Assembly (NCBI RefSeq): GCF_000341185.1
Contig: NZ_ANBH01000346.1
Span: 1 to 37,511 of the forward strand
Direction: 5' to 3'
From: Nocardiopsis chromatogenes YIM 90109
Lineage (GTDB): Bacteria > Actinomycetota > Actinomycetes > Streptosporangiales > Streptosporangiaceae
DNA: 37,511 nt
The position numbers and the translations under genes were made by a program. Shown here in pieces: positions 22,994-32,354 of this stretch (position 1 is the stretch's first letter; every line of letters starts with the position of its first letter). Below the pieces are notes generated by a model. The model was not told the origin of the DNA. It searched no databases and saw only the letters and a list, made by a program, of their open reading frames with translations.

Positions 22994-25258
22994 TCAGTCG
23001 ATCAGCTCCGCCAGCTCTGCTGCCTTCTCGTACTGGTAGCCCTTTCTATACAGCCGCACTGCCGCCGCCGCCCACTCTCCGGCAACGGCCGCCCCCCCTT
23101 GCAACTTGACAGCACGCGCCATCACGCCGAGCGCGTCCGCCCTTCTCAGCGGTGCGCCCTTGTCCCCGAACCCCTCGATGGCCGCCCTTCCCGCTCGGAG
23201 GGCTGCTTCGGGCTCACCGGACCGCAGGTACAAGTGTCCCAGTCGGGCCTCGTTCTTGGCTCCGATGGAGCGCCAGTCGTCGATACGGCTCGTCTCGTCC
23301 CCGCAGTCCGAGGCCATCAAGCGCACCAACTCGTCCGCGACCATCTCCCGCACGGCCTCCAGCTCACGTCCGGCCCCCGTGAGGTCTCCCATACGCAGGC
23401 GCAGACCACCGAGCTGGTATCCGTCGATCGCGCGCTCCCGCCGGTTGCCGAGACTCTCGTTAATCCGGCGGCGTTCACGCAACACGGTCTCGGCCTGATC
23501 GAACTCCCCGCGCTCTGCACACACCAATCCGCGGGTCTCCAATAGAGCCGCACGGTCCTCGGCGCCAAGCACACCCTCAAGCGCCGCGCCGATGACCGCC
23601 GCCGCCTCTTCGAACGCTCCGTTGTCGACCAGCACCCGAGCCCGATAATTGTCCATCCGGCTCACCAGCGCAGGTTCCGCTACCTGTCGGGCTATGTCGC
23701 TCGCGGAACCGAACAGCTCTTTCCCCACAGAGCCGCGTCGCAGCTCGTGCACTGCATACCAGCACGACTCCGCCATCACGAGCGCTTTGCGTGCGCGTTC
23801 AGTCTCCACGGCCATGGCCATGAGAGCCGGAACCGAGTCCAACACCTGGGCCGTCCAAGCCAAAGCCTCGCCCCCGTCCGCTGAGAAGGGTGTGGCCACC
23901 GCTCGGCGCGACTCGGCGTCCCCTTCCTCCTGTGTCGCCCGGCTCCGCGTACCTCCGAACAGCCGGTCCGCTTGGGCCAGGGAGGCGGTGTACCAGTCGA
24001 CGGCGCGCTCCCTGACGTCCCGGCACCGCTCATCCGGCTCGGCCTGCGCCCGCCGGTAGGCGTCGTGGCGGATCAGGGGCTCCCAGCGATACCGGCCGCC
24101 TCCTTCGGCTGTCATCAGGCAGGACCGGACGAGCCGCCCGAGGGCGTCGCGCGCCTCTTCCAGGGACCCCAGCAGGGCGGCGGGCAGGCCCTCGTATACG
24201 CGCCGTCCCGGCAGGCCGCCCAGCGCGCGGTAGAGCCGCTGGGCCGCGTCCGAGCGGAGGTCGCCGAAGCCCAGGGCGATGACCTCGTCCAGGCGCGGCT
24301 CCCCTTCCTCGGCCTCCACGAGGCGGTCGAGCTCTTCGGGGAGCCGGGTACCGGCGGCGTCGAGCCGCGCGACGACCGAGGCGGGGGTCTCCTCGGGCCA
24401 CATGCTCAGATAGGCGCCAACGATCTGCAGGGCGAGCGGGAGCCCGCCGCAGCGGTCCGCCAGGGCCCGTGCGGCCCCGGGATCGGCGTCGATCAGGCGC
24501 GCCAGGCGTTCTTCGGGGCCGTCGAAACCGCGGAGGAGTGCCAGGGCGTCATCGGTACGCAGGGCGGGCAGGCGCACGGTCGGGACGTTGCGGCGCCGAA
24601 GGCCCGTGATCTCCCCACGCCCGGTGAGCAGCACCATGCTGCCGTCCCCTGTCGCGAAGAGGTCGGCCTCCCATGCGGAGGTGATCCCCTCGACGATCAC
24701 GATGCAGGGCTCCTCACCGGTGATCCTGCGGAACTCCCGTGAACGCTCCCTGAGGGTCGGAGGCACATCGTCCCCGGGCATTCCGAGGTCGCGCAGCAGT
24801 GACGCGAGCGCGTCGCCGAGGAAGACGTGGTTCCCGGCCCCCGCACCCGCCGCACGCTGCTCGTCCAGGTCGACGTGGAGCCCCCAGACCCCGCGCTCGT
24901 CCGACCGGGCGGTCCCAACTGCCCCGTCCCCCTGCTCGGACGCCGATTCCTGGTACAGGGAGCGGAGCAGGTACGCTGCCTCGACCCCGAAGGCCGACTT
25001 GCCCACCCCTCGGGGGCCGATGACGTAGAGGCTCCCCGGACGCCCTTTCAACGCCGTCCCGCGGTAGACCTCACCCGCGTAGGCGCACGCGTCGTCGTGG
25101 TTGACGAAGGGGCCGTGCAGCGCTCTGACGACGTCCCACAAGGGCCTCTTGGGCATCGCCGCCTCGTTGATCACGTTCATGACCAGTTCGTCGACGCGCC
25201 CTACCTGGACATGGTTGCCGCCACGATTGTTGCTCGACTCGTTGTGGTAAGCCGTCAC
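22994..25258 (-). CDS. STAND-class NB-ARC NTPase with helical/TPR-like C-terminal region
   Basis: A 754-aa signalling NTPase from GTG 25258, which has GAGGAG upstream. Residues 6-22 form an Asn/Gly-rich motif (NESSNNRGGNHVQVGRV). Then come the NB-ARC core: Walker A GPRGVGKS (81-88), Walker B CIVIVE (185-190), a sensor-like VLLTGR (209-214) and the GLPL motif (272-275). A winged-helix domain at about 325-405 ends in an MHD-like IRHDAY. Residues from about 410 to 754 are helical repeats of TPR type (FDQAETVLRERRRINESLG). No TIR, nuclease, protease or membrane segment is present. Such proteins are switches in conflict and developmental systems. GC and codon use are lower than in neighbours, suggesting acquisition. 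The open frame continues upstream to 26545 but has no coding character there. Confidence 0.88.
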   Translation of the reverse strand: MTAYHNESSNNRGGNHVQVGRVDELVMNVINEAAMPKRPLWDVVRALHGPFVNHDDACAYAGEVYRGTALKGRPGSLYVIGPRGVGKSAFGVEAAYLLRSLYQESASEQGDGAVGTARSDERGVWGLHVDLDEQRAAGAGAGNHVFLGDALASLLRDLGMPGDDVPPTLRERSREFRRITGEEPCIVIVEGITSAWEADLFATGDGSMVLLTGRGEITGLRRRNVPTVRLPALRTDDALALLRGFDGPEERLARLIDADPGAARALADRCGGLPLALQIVGAYLSMWPEETPASVVARLDAAGTRLPEELDRLVEAEEGEPRLDEVIALGFGDLRSDAAQRLYRALGGLPGRRVYEGLPAALLGSLEEARDALGRLVRSCLMTAEGGGRYRWEPLIRHDAYRRAQAEPDERCRDVRERAVDWYTASLAQADRLFGGTRSRATQEEGDAESRRAVATPFSADGGEALAWTAQVLDSVPALMAMAVETERARKALVMAESCWYAVHELRRGSVGKELFGSASDIARQVAEPALVSRMDNYRARVLVDNGAFEEAAAVIGAALEGVLGAEDRAALLETRGLVCAERGEFDQAETVLRERRRINESLGNRRERAIDGYQLGGLRLRMGDLTGAGRELEAVREMVADELVRLMASDCGDETSRIDDWRSIGAKNEARLGHLYLRSGEPEAALRAGRAAIEGFGDKGAPLRRADALGVMARAVKLQGGAAVAGEWAAAAVRLYRKGYQYEKAAELAELID

Positions 25259-25305
25259 CGGAGTGGACTCCTCGGCGGATCGGGGGGCCAGGGGGTTCGG
25301 TAGTG

Positions 25306-25311
25306 ATCCTA
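25306..25311 (-). promoter_or_regulatory. Probable -10 box of the STAND NTPase gene
   Basis: TAGGAT on the minus strand fits TAnnnT. It would give a leader of about 40 bases including the GAGGAG ribosome site. No good -35 box is seen, and the 18-bp palindrome lies just upstream. Confidence 0.4.
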
Positions 25312-25343
25312 CGCACGCCCTCACGCACCGGCCTGCGGGCCAT

Positions 25344-25369
25344 GCCGGTGACCGTATACGGTCACGGGC
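25344..25369. promoter_or_regulatory. Perfect 18-bp palindrome between the divergent STAND and small-protein genes (operator candidate)
   Basis: GTGACCGTATACGGTCAC at 25348-25365 is a perfect palindrome. Allowing one mismatched pair, the symmetry extends to 26 bases (25344-25369). It lies roughly midway between the two start codons (25258 and 25469), about 40 bases upstream of the minus-strand -10 candidate. This symmetry and position suit a dimeric repressor or activator controlling both genes. No regulator gene is encoded beside it. Confidence 0.6.
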
Positions 25370-25468
25370 ACGCGGCCCGGACGCGTACACCGTGTGCCAA
25401 GGTGGCAGGGTTGAGCTCGGGGCCGCGCACGCCCCCTGCCCCGCTGCCGACGGCTGGAGGACGCGACG

Positions 25469-25858
25469 ATGGGCGACGAGGTGATGCTGGCGATGGCCGC
25501 CGCGGTCGCCGGGAAGGCCACCGAACTGCTCACCCAGGGCGCCAAGGATTCGGTGGCCTCGCTCCGCAAGGCGCTGCGCAAGCGCTTCGGCGACGGAACC
25601 CCCGAACGCGAGGCCCTCGACGAGGCCCGCGACGCCGACGGCGAGGACGAGGTGCTCGTGGGCACGCTCGCCGGGCACATCCGCGACGCCGCCGACCGCG
25701 ACGAGGACATCCGCGGGCTCGTCTCCACCCTGGCTCCGCACTTCACCGCCGACGAGCACACCGAGTACAACACGGTCCACAACACCGTCACCGGCGGCCG
25801 GGACAACAAGGTGTGGCAGATCAACAAGCTCGAGGGCGGCTTCCACATCAACGGCTGA
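25469..25858 (+). CDS. 129-aa STAND-associated small protein with C-terminal N-G-V-Q beta motif
   Basis: ATG 25469 follows GGAGG by eight bases. The N-terminal 90 residues are helical and charged (AAAVAGKATELLTQGAKD, LRKALRKRFGDGTPEREAL, AGHIRDAADRDEDIRGL). The C-terminus NTVTGGRDNKVWQINKLEGG then FHING repeats Asn/Gly/Val/Gln at short intervals, a pattern common at the ends of small actinobacterial proteins encoded with STAND NTPases. A shorter version sits at the N-terminus of the divergent NTPase. I infer that the two proteins contact each other through this motif. No enzymatic domain is visible. The next gene (TrmH) starts 63 bases on with its own -10 box. Confidence 0.8.
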   Translation: MGDEVMLAMAAAVAGKATELLTQGAKDSVASLRKALRKRFGDGTPEREALDEARDADGEDEVLVGTLAGHIRDAADRDEDIRGLVSTLAPHFTADEHTEYNTVHNTVTGGRDNKVWQINKLEGGFHING

Positions 25859-25908
25859 CCCCGGCGGCGCACGGCCGCTCGCCCGCCCCGCGCACCCCTG
25901 AGGGCCCA

Positions 25909-25914
25909 TAACCT
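25909..25914 (+). promoter_or_regulatory. Probable -10 box of the TrmH-family gene (leaderless)
   Basis: TAACCT ends seven bases before GTG 25922, and no ribosome site precedes the GTG. Transcription would start at the start codon. Confidence 0.5.
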
Positions 25915-25921
25915 GGGGCGT

Positions 25922-26587
25922 GTGAGTGATCATGCCCTGACCGGTGCGAACGGCACGCCCGAGGTCGGCGTCGGCCCGTGGGAGGGCCCCTGGCCCGAGG
26001 ACGGCCGGTACGACCCCGCCCTCCTGGCCGACGGGGACCGCCGCAACGTCGTCGACCGCTACCGGTACTGGACCCGCGAGGCGATCGTCGCCGACCTGGA
26101 CACCCGCCGCCACCCCTTCCACGTGGCGGTGGAGAACTGGGAGCACGACCTCAACATCGGATCGGTGGTGCGCACCGCCAACGCCTTCGCCGCCGAGGCG
26201 GTGCACATCGTCGGGCGGCGCCGGTGGAACCGGCGCGGGGCCATGGTCACCGACCGCTACCAGCACGTGCACCACCACCCCGGCCCCGAGGCGCTGACCG
26301 CCTGGGCCCAGGAGCGCGGCCTGCCCGTCGTCGGGATCGACAACCTGCCCGGGGCGGTGCCGCTGGAGACCTACCCGCTGCCGCGCGCCTGCGTGCTGGT
26401 GTTCGGCCAGGAGGGGCCCGGGCTCTCCGACGAGGTGCGCAAGGTGTGCTCGGCGGTGCTGTCGATCGCCCAGTTCGGCTCGACCCGCTCGATCAACGCG
26501 GGGGCGGCGGCCGCGGTCGCCATGCACGCCTGGGTGCGCGCGCACGTGTTCGACCAGCCGGTGGAGGGCTCTGGGCCCTCCACCTGA
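25922..26587 (+). CDS. TrmH/SpoU-family RNA 2'-O-ribose methyltransferase
   Basis: A 221-aa SPOUT methyltransferase acting on rRNA or tRNA with S-adenosylmethionine. The three family motifs are present: NIGSVVRTANAF (78-89, motif 1 with catalytic Arg84), CVLVFGQEGPGLS (157-169, motif 2) and SIAQFGSTRSINAGAAAAVA (181-200, motif 3), which together form the knotted cofactor site. The N-terminal 45 residues are a short extension rather than the L30-like substrate domain of longer relatives, so the target nucleotide cannot be predicted. The GTG start lacks a ribosome site but has TAACCT close upstream. It marks the return to core genes after the accessory region. Confidence 0.9.
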   Translation: MSDHALTGANGTPEVGVGPWEGPWPEDGRYDPALLADGDRRNVVDRYRYWTREAIVADLDTRRHPFHVAVENWEHDLNIGSVVRTANAFAAEAVHIVGRRRWNRRGAMVTDRYQHVHHHPGPEALTAWAQERGLPVVGIDNLPGAVPLETYPLPRACVLVFGQEGPGLSDEVRKVCSAVLSIAQFGSTRSINAGAAAAVAMHAWVRAHVFDQPVEGSGPST

Positions 26588-26594
26588 TGGGCCC

Positions 26595-27080
26595 TCAGGC
26601 CGTCTCGTGCAGGACGCGGAAGCGCACCATGCACACGCCCTCGGCCGCGTGCATCACCTCGTCGTGGGTGGGCTGCCGGTCCGTGGGCAGGCGCAGCCCG
26701 TGCCCGCGCAGGGCGCGCGGCCCGCGCTCCTCGAGCAGTTCGGCCATCATGTCGCCGACTTCCTTGGTGTCCTCCACGGCCGTGCCCGACAGGCGGAATT
26801 CCCGGCCGCGGATGAGCGCGGTGGCCTCGTGTCCGCCGCGCATGTTCCTCGCCCAGCCGCCGTGCCCGCTCAGCACCCACACCTCGCCGCCTTCGCGCAG
26901 GTAGTAGGCGACGGGAAGGGTGTAGGAGCGCCCGGTGCTGCGCCCCTCGTAGGTGAGGAGCATGAACACGCCGCTGAGCGCCGGGTGGGCGCGGGAGCGC
27001 AGGACGGCACCCACGACCCCGTTCATGGAGGACCAGAACCTCCTCCTGAGCCGGTCCCTGCGATCTGTCTCGTCCGTCAT
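26595..27080 (-). CDS. DUF385/nitroreductase-family deazaflavin (F420)-dependent protein
   Basis: A 161-aa split-barrel protein of the Ddn-like family. LLTYEGRSTGRSYTLPVAYY and VLSGHGGWARNMRGGHEATA contain the GRxTGxxYxxPV and GGxxxxPxW/N segments used to bind the F420 tail in this family. Members reduce quinones or nitro compounds with F420H2; the natural substrate is unknown here. The N-terminus (RRDRLRRRFWSSMN) is basic and amphipathic and may associate with the membrane. ATG 27080 has a GGGGG ribosome site six bases upstream. It converges with the TrmH gene, only seven bases separating their stops. Confidence 0.82.
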   Translation of the reverse strand: MTDETDRRDRLRRRFWSSMNGVVGAVLRSRAHPALSGVFMLLTYEGRSTGRSYTLPVAYYLREGGEVWVLSGHGGWARNMRGGHEATALIRGREFRLSGTAVEDTKEVGDMMAELLEERGPRALRGHGLRLPTDRQPTHDEVMHAAEGVCMVRFRVLHETA

Positions 27081-27256
27081 GGCAACCCCCTCATGGGTTC
27101 GGGTCGTGTGCGGACCCTAACCCGGCGCTCCGCGCCGTCGGATCCGTCCGCGGTCCGGCGCCACCTGGGCGCCGACACCCCGCGTGGCCTGGGGCTCAGA
27201 CGCGTTCGCGCTGGTAGCTTCCAGGTCATCCGCAACCGCACGACCGGGGGGACGCC

Positions 27257-28027
27257 ATGGGAACGGACAACGGGGCACGCCCGTCGCCGCAGAAGCGCCG
27301 CACGCCGAAGGCCGAGGGGACGGCGGGCAAGGGAGCGAAGGGGGCGGCCCGGAAGGCCGCGGCCCGGCCGCAGGTGCGGGTGCGCCCCGCCGACCACGAC
27401 GACATCGGGGCCATCGCCCGCACCCTCGCCCGCGCGTTCTCCGACGACCCCTACAGCGCCTGGCTCTTCCCCGACCCCGCGGACCGGCTCGAACGGTCCA
27501 TCCGCCTGTACGCCCTGGAGAGCGGGTTCGACTACGTCCCCCAGGGCCTGGCCGAGGTGGCCGTCGCCGACGGCAGGGTGGTGGGGGCCGCCACCTGGCG
27601 CGGCCCGTGGTCGCGGGGCACCTCCCCGCTCGCCCTGCTGCGCGGCGCACCGCACTTCATCGGGCTCTTCGGCGCGCGCCGCACCGGGGAGATCCTGGCC
27701 GCCTACCAGAAGATCGCCGCGCACGGCCCGCGGCGGCCGCACTGGTACCTGGCCGAGCTCGCGGCCGACCCGGACGCGCGCGGCACCGGAGCAGGGACGG
27801 CGCTGCTGCGTTCGGGGCTGGCCCGCGCCGACGCCGACGGCGTCCCCGTCTACCTGGAATCGTCCAAGAAGGAGAACACCGGCTTCTACGAGCGCTTCGG
27901 GTTCGTGTCCACGGGCGAGATCGACGTGCCGGGCGTTCCGCCGCTGTACGGGATGGTCCGCGAACCCGAGGCGGCCCCGGGGGCGCTTCCGGTCCCCGGC
28001 CCCCGCACCGACGGGACGGGCGTCTGA
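27257..28027 (+). CDS. GNAT family N-acetyltransferase with Lys/Ala-rich N-terminal tail
   Basis: A 256-aa acetyl-CoA-dependent transferase. Residues 1-38 form a basic low-complexity tail (KAEGTAGKGAKGAARKAAAR) like a histone H1 tail. The GNAT fold follows, with VRVRPADHDDIGAIARTLARAF at its start, motif A in ELAADPDARGTGAGTALL (acetyl-CoA pyrophosphate binding at RGTGAG) and motif B in YLESSKKENTGFYERFGF. A disordered Pro-rich end follows MVREPEA. It is the first of two tandem paralogues. ATG 27257 is preceded by GGGGGG. TAGCTT (27215-27220) is a possible -10 box. The acceptor substrate is unknown. Confidence 0.88.
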   Translation: MGTDNGARPSPQKRRTPKAEGTAGKGAKGAARKAAARPQVRVRPADHDDIGAIARTLARAFSDDPYSAWLFPDPADRLERSIRLYALESGFDYVPQGLAEVAVADGRVVGAATWRGPWSRGTSPLALLRGAPHFIGLFGARRTGEILAAYQKIAAHGPRRPHWYLAELAADPDARGTGAGTALLRSGLARADADGVPVYLESSKKENTGFYERFGFVSTGEIDVPGVPPLYGMVREPEAAPGALPVPGPRTDGTGV

Positions 28028-28173
28028 CCGCGCTCTCCCGGCCCCCGGGAAGGGCCCCGTCCACAACCGGCCACTGTGCGTGAGCGCCGGGGCGGCCCGG
28101 CGGGCGGCCCCTATTCTGGTGCGACCCCCGACGCCCGCGTGATCCGAACCGTCCCAGGAGCAAGGCGGAGCCC

Positions 28174-28803
28174 ATGAGCGACAAGCCGGAGTTCACCCTC
28201 AGAACCGCCACCGAGGACGACGTGCCGGGCGTGGCACGCGTGCTCAGCCGCGCCTTCTTCGACGACCCGCTCTTCGTGTGGCTCTTCCCCGACCCGCACA
28301 CGCGCATGGCCCGGTCGGCACGGTGGTGGGCCGCCCAGGCCGGGTTCTCCTTCGTCCCCGCCGGGAGCGTGACCGTGGCGGTGTCGGGCGACGAGCGCCC
28401 CGTCGTGCGCGGTGCGGCGGTCTGGGTGCCGCCGGGCGCCTCCCTGCCGAGCGGGAGGGGGCTGCTGCGCACGGTGCCGCACACCCTCGGGCTGTTCCCC
28501 GTGTCCCGGATCCCGGAGCTGGCGGCGTTCATGGCCGACGTCCAGAAGGCGGCCCCGGAGCGGCCCCACTGGTACCTGGAGTGCCTGGCGGTCGACCCGG
28601 TGACGCAGGGGTCGGGCATCGGCTCGGCGCTGCTGCGCTCGGGGCTGGTGCGGGCCGACATCGACCGCGTACCGGTCTACCTGGAGACCACCGAGCCGTC
28701 CGCCCTGGTCTTCTACGAGCGGTTCGGGTTCAAGGCCTCCGGCGGGGTCGCCGAGGAGGGGCGCCCGGCCTTCCACGGCATGGTCCGCGAGCCCGGCGAC
28801 TGA
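28174..28803 (+). CDS. GNAT family N-acetyltransferase (tandem paralogue)
   Basis: A 209-aa GNAT protein that aligns along its whole length with the preceding gene. Shared segments include DDP..(A/V)WLFPDP, RPHWYLE, QGSGIGSALLRSGLVRAD (motif A) and VYLETTEPSALVFYERFGF (motif B), then GMVREP at the end. It lacks the basic tail of the first copy. The family resembles actinobacterial acetyltransferases of unknown acceptor. ATG 28174 follows AAGGCGGAG. TATTCT (28112-28117) is a possible -10 box, so the two copies may be separately transcribed. A hairpin cluster separates it from convergent sdhB. Confidence 0.9.
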   Translation: MSDKPEFTLRTATEDDVPGVARVLSRAFFDDPLFVWLFPDPHTRMARSARWWAAQAGFSFVPAGSVTVAVSGDERPVVRGAAVWVPPGASLPSGRGLLRTVPHTLGLFPVSRIPELAAFMADVQKAAPERPHWYLECLAVDPVTQGSGIGSALLRSGLVRADIDRVPVYLETTEPSALVFYERFGFKASGGVAEEGRPAFHGMVREPGD

Positions 28804-28805
28804 CC

Positions 28806-28855
28806 CGGCCCCGCGAACGCGGAGCGGGGCCGCCCTGGACAGGACGGCCCCGCTC
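28806..28855. terminator. Bidirectional terminator with three interchangeable arms
   Basis: GAGCGGGGCCG (28822-28832) pairs with CGGCCCCGCTC (28845-28855), 11 perfect pairs. The same middle arm can pair with CGGCCCCGC at 28806-28814, nine perfect pairs. It lies between the convergent GNAT and sdhB genes. Confidence 0.7.
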
Positions 28856-28885
28856 GGTGCTCCAGTGCTCCGGTGCGCCCGGCCG

Positions 28886-29631
28886 CTACTCGGACTTGCT
28901 GCTCGCCAGCGCCCCCAGCAGGTCGCGGTTGAGCTGGGAGATGGTGTCCAGCGGGATGCCCTTGGGGCAGACCGCGGCGCACTCGCCGATGTTCGTGCAC
29001 CCGCCGAAGTCCTCGGCGTCGTGCTGGTTGATCATGTTGATCACCCGGGCGTCCCGCTCGGGCTGCCCCTGGGGCACGCTGCCCAGGTGGGTGATCTTGG
29101 CGGCGGTGAAGAGCATGCCCGAGGCGTTCGGGCAGGCCGCCACGCAGGCGCCGCAGCCGATGCAGGTGGCCGCGTCGAACGCGCGGTCCGCGTCGGCCTT
29201 GGGCACCGGGGTGGCGTGGGCGTCCGGGGCGGTCCCGGTCGGCGCGCTGATGAAGCCGCCGGCCTGGATCACGCGGTCGAACGACCCGCGGTCCACCACC
29301 AGGTCCTTGACGACCGGGAACGCCTTGGCCCGCCACGGCTCGATGGTGATCTCGTCGCCGTCCTTGAAGCTGCGCATGTGCAGCTGGCAGGTGGTGGTGT
29401 TCTCCGGGCCGTGGGCCACGCCGTTGATGACCACGCCGCAGGCGCCGCAGATGCCCTCGCGGCAGTCGTGGTCGAAGGCCACCGGGTCCTCGCCCTGCAG
29501 GGTGAGCTTCTCGTTGAGGACGTCGAGCATCTCAAGGAAGGACATGTCGGGGTTGACGTCCTCGACCTTGTAGGTGACCATCCGGCCCGCGTCGTCGCGG
29601 CCCTTCTGACGCCAAACGCGCAGGGTGATGT

Positions 29632-29635
<4 letters not shown>
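28886..29635 (-). CDS. sdhB: Succinate dehydrogenase iron-sulfur subunit (cytochrome b558-type complex)
   Basis: A 249-aa subunit passing electrons from FAD to quinone through three clusters. [2Fe-2S] ligands are C58, C63, C66 and C83. [4Fe-4S] ligands C158, C161, C164 and C168 lie in [12 protein letters not shown], with C213, C219 and C223 ([12 protein letters not shown]) completing the [3Fe-4S] and [4Fe-4S] sites. It is the last gene of sdhCAB; its GTG overlaps the sdhA stop as GTGA, so translation is coupled. It is clearly distinct in sequence from the second iron-sulfur subunit at 36380-37186. A terminator follows. Confidence 0.95.
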
Positions 29636-31572
<1,937 letters not shown>

Positions 31573-32274
31573 TTATCCCACCAGCCCGAAGAGAACGGAG
31601 AACGGGGGCAGCAGGAAGCCCACCGTGATGACGGCCGCGACGATGATCGCGACGGTGTTGATCGCGCGGCGGCGGCCCTCGCGGTTGAGGCCGAGGGTGG
31701 CCGCGGCGCTCCAGATGCCGTGGCGGAGGTGCAGGCCCACCAGGAGCACCGCGAGGATGTAGATCGCGGTGACCCAGAAGTTCTCCGGCTGGAAGCCGCG
31801 GACCAGCCGCTCGTAGGGGCTGTCCGAGGCCCCGCCGGGAGCGATGGTGTTCGTGGTCAGGTGGAGGATGTGGAAGACCACGTACAGGGCGATGATGACG
31901 CCGCCCCAGCGCATGGTGCGCGACGCGTAGGTCTGCTGCACCGGCTTCCTGGTCCGGTAGCGCACCGGGCGCGCCTTTCCGGCGCGCCGCGTGAGGGCGA
32001 CCGCCGAACCGATGTGGATCAGGACGGACGCCAGGAGGACGATCCGCATGATCCACAGGAAGCCGCCGTGGGGCAGCATCGGCTCGCCCAGCTCACGCAG
32101 GTGGTGCGAGTAGTCGTCGAACGCCTCTTGGCCGGCGAAGACGTTCAGGTTTCCGTACATGTGCGCGATGAGGAAGAGCACGAGGATCAGGCCGGTGACC
32201 GCCATCGCGGACTTGAGGGCCACCGTCGACCGCCGCGCCTCCGCGCGCTGCTTGGTCAGGGTACTGTTCGCCAC
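31573..32274 (-). CDS. sdhC: Succinate dehydrogenase cytochrome b558 subunit (membrane anchor)
   Basis: A single-polypeptide anchor of 233 aa with five membrane helices, at about 20-40, 70-93, 120-142, 165-185 and 204-230. Histidines on the helices (H38, H87, H135/H138, H182/H185) fit the two-haem arrangement of the b558 family found in Bacillus and actinobacteria. It binds and reduces menaquinone. GTG 32274 begins MANSTLTKQRAEARR. It is the first gene of the operon and is divergent from the LysR gene, with an 80-base intergenic region holding the LysR-type palindrome. Confidence 0.94.
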   Translation of the reverse strand: MANSTLTKQRAEARRSTVALKSAMAVTGLILVLFLIAHMYGNLNVFAGQEAFDDYSHHLRELGEPMLPHGGFLWIMRIVLLASVLIHIGSAVALTRRAGKARPVRYRTRKPVQQTYASRTMRWGGVIIALYVVFHILHLTTNTIAPGGASDSPYERLVRGFQPENFWVTAIYILAVLLVGLHLRHGIWSAAATLGLNREGRRRAINTVAIIVAAVITVGFLLPPFSVLFGLVG

Positions 32275-32332
32275 GACCTGCCACTTTAAGACTCCATAAA
32301 GAAAGTCGTCTAAGTCATGGGGGCCCTGGTGT

Positions 32333-32351
32333 CCATAGCCGTAGGCTATGG
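32333..32351. promoter_or_regulatory. LysR-type operator overlapping the LysR gene -10 box
   Basis: CCATAGCC-GTA-GGCTATGG (32333-32351) is a perfect inverted repeat containing the LysR consensus T-N11-A (T32336, A32348). TAGGCT at 32342-32347, inside the right half, is a good -10 box seven bases before ATG 32355. This is the layout expected for autorepression and for control of the divergent sdhCAB promoter. Confidence 0.75.
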
Positions 32352-32354
32352 GGC

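Noticed and set aside
25259-26545. Upstream extension of the STAND frame to give a 1183-aa protein
   Set aside because: The added 429 codons are antisense to the small protein and TrmH genes and lack coding character. GTG 25258 has a good ribosome site and the shared N-terminal motif follows directly.
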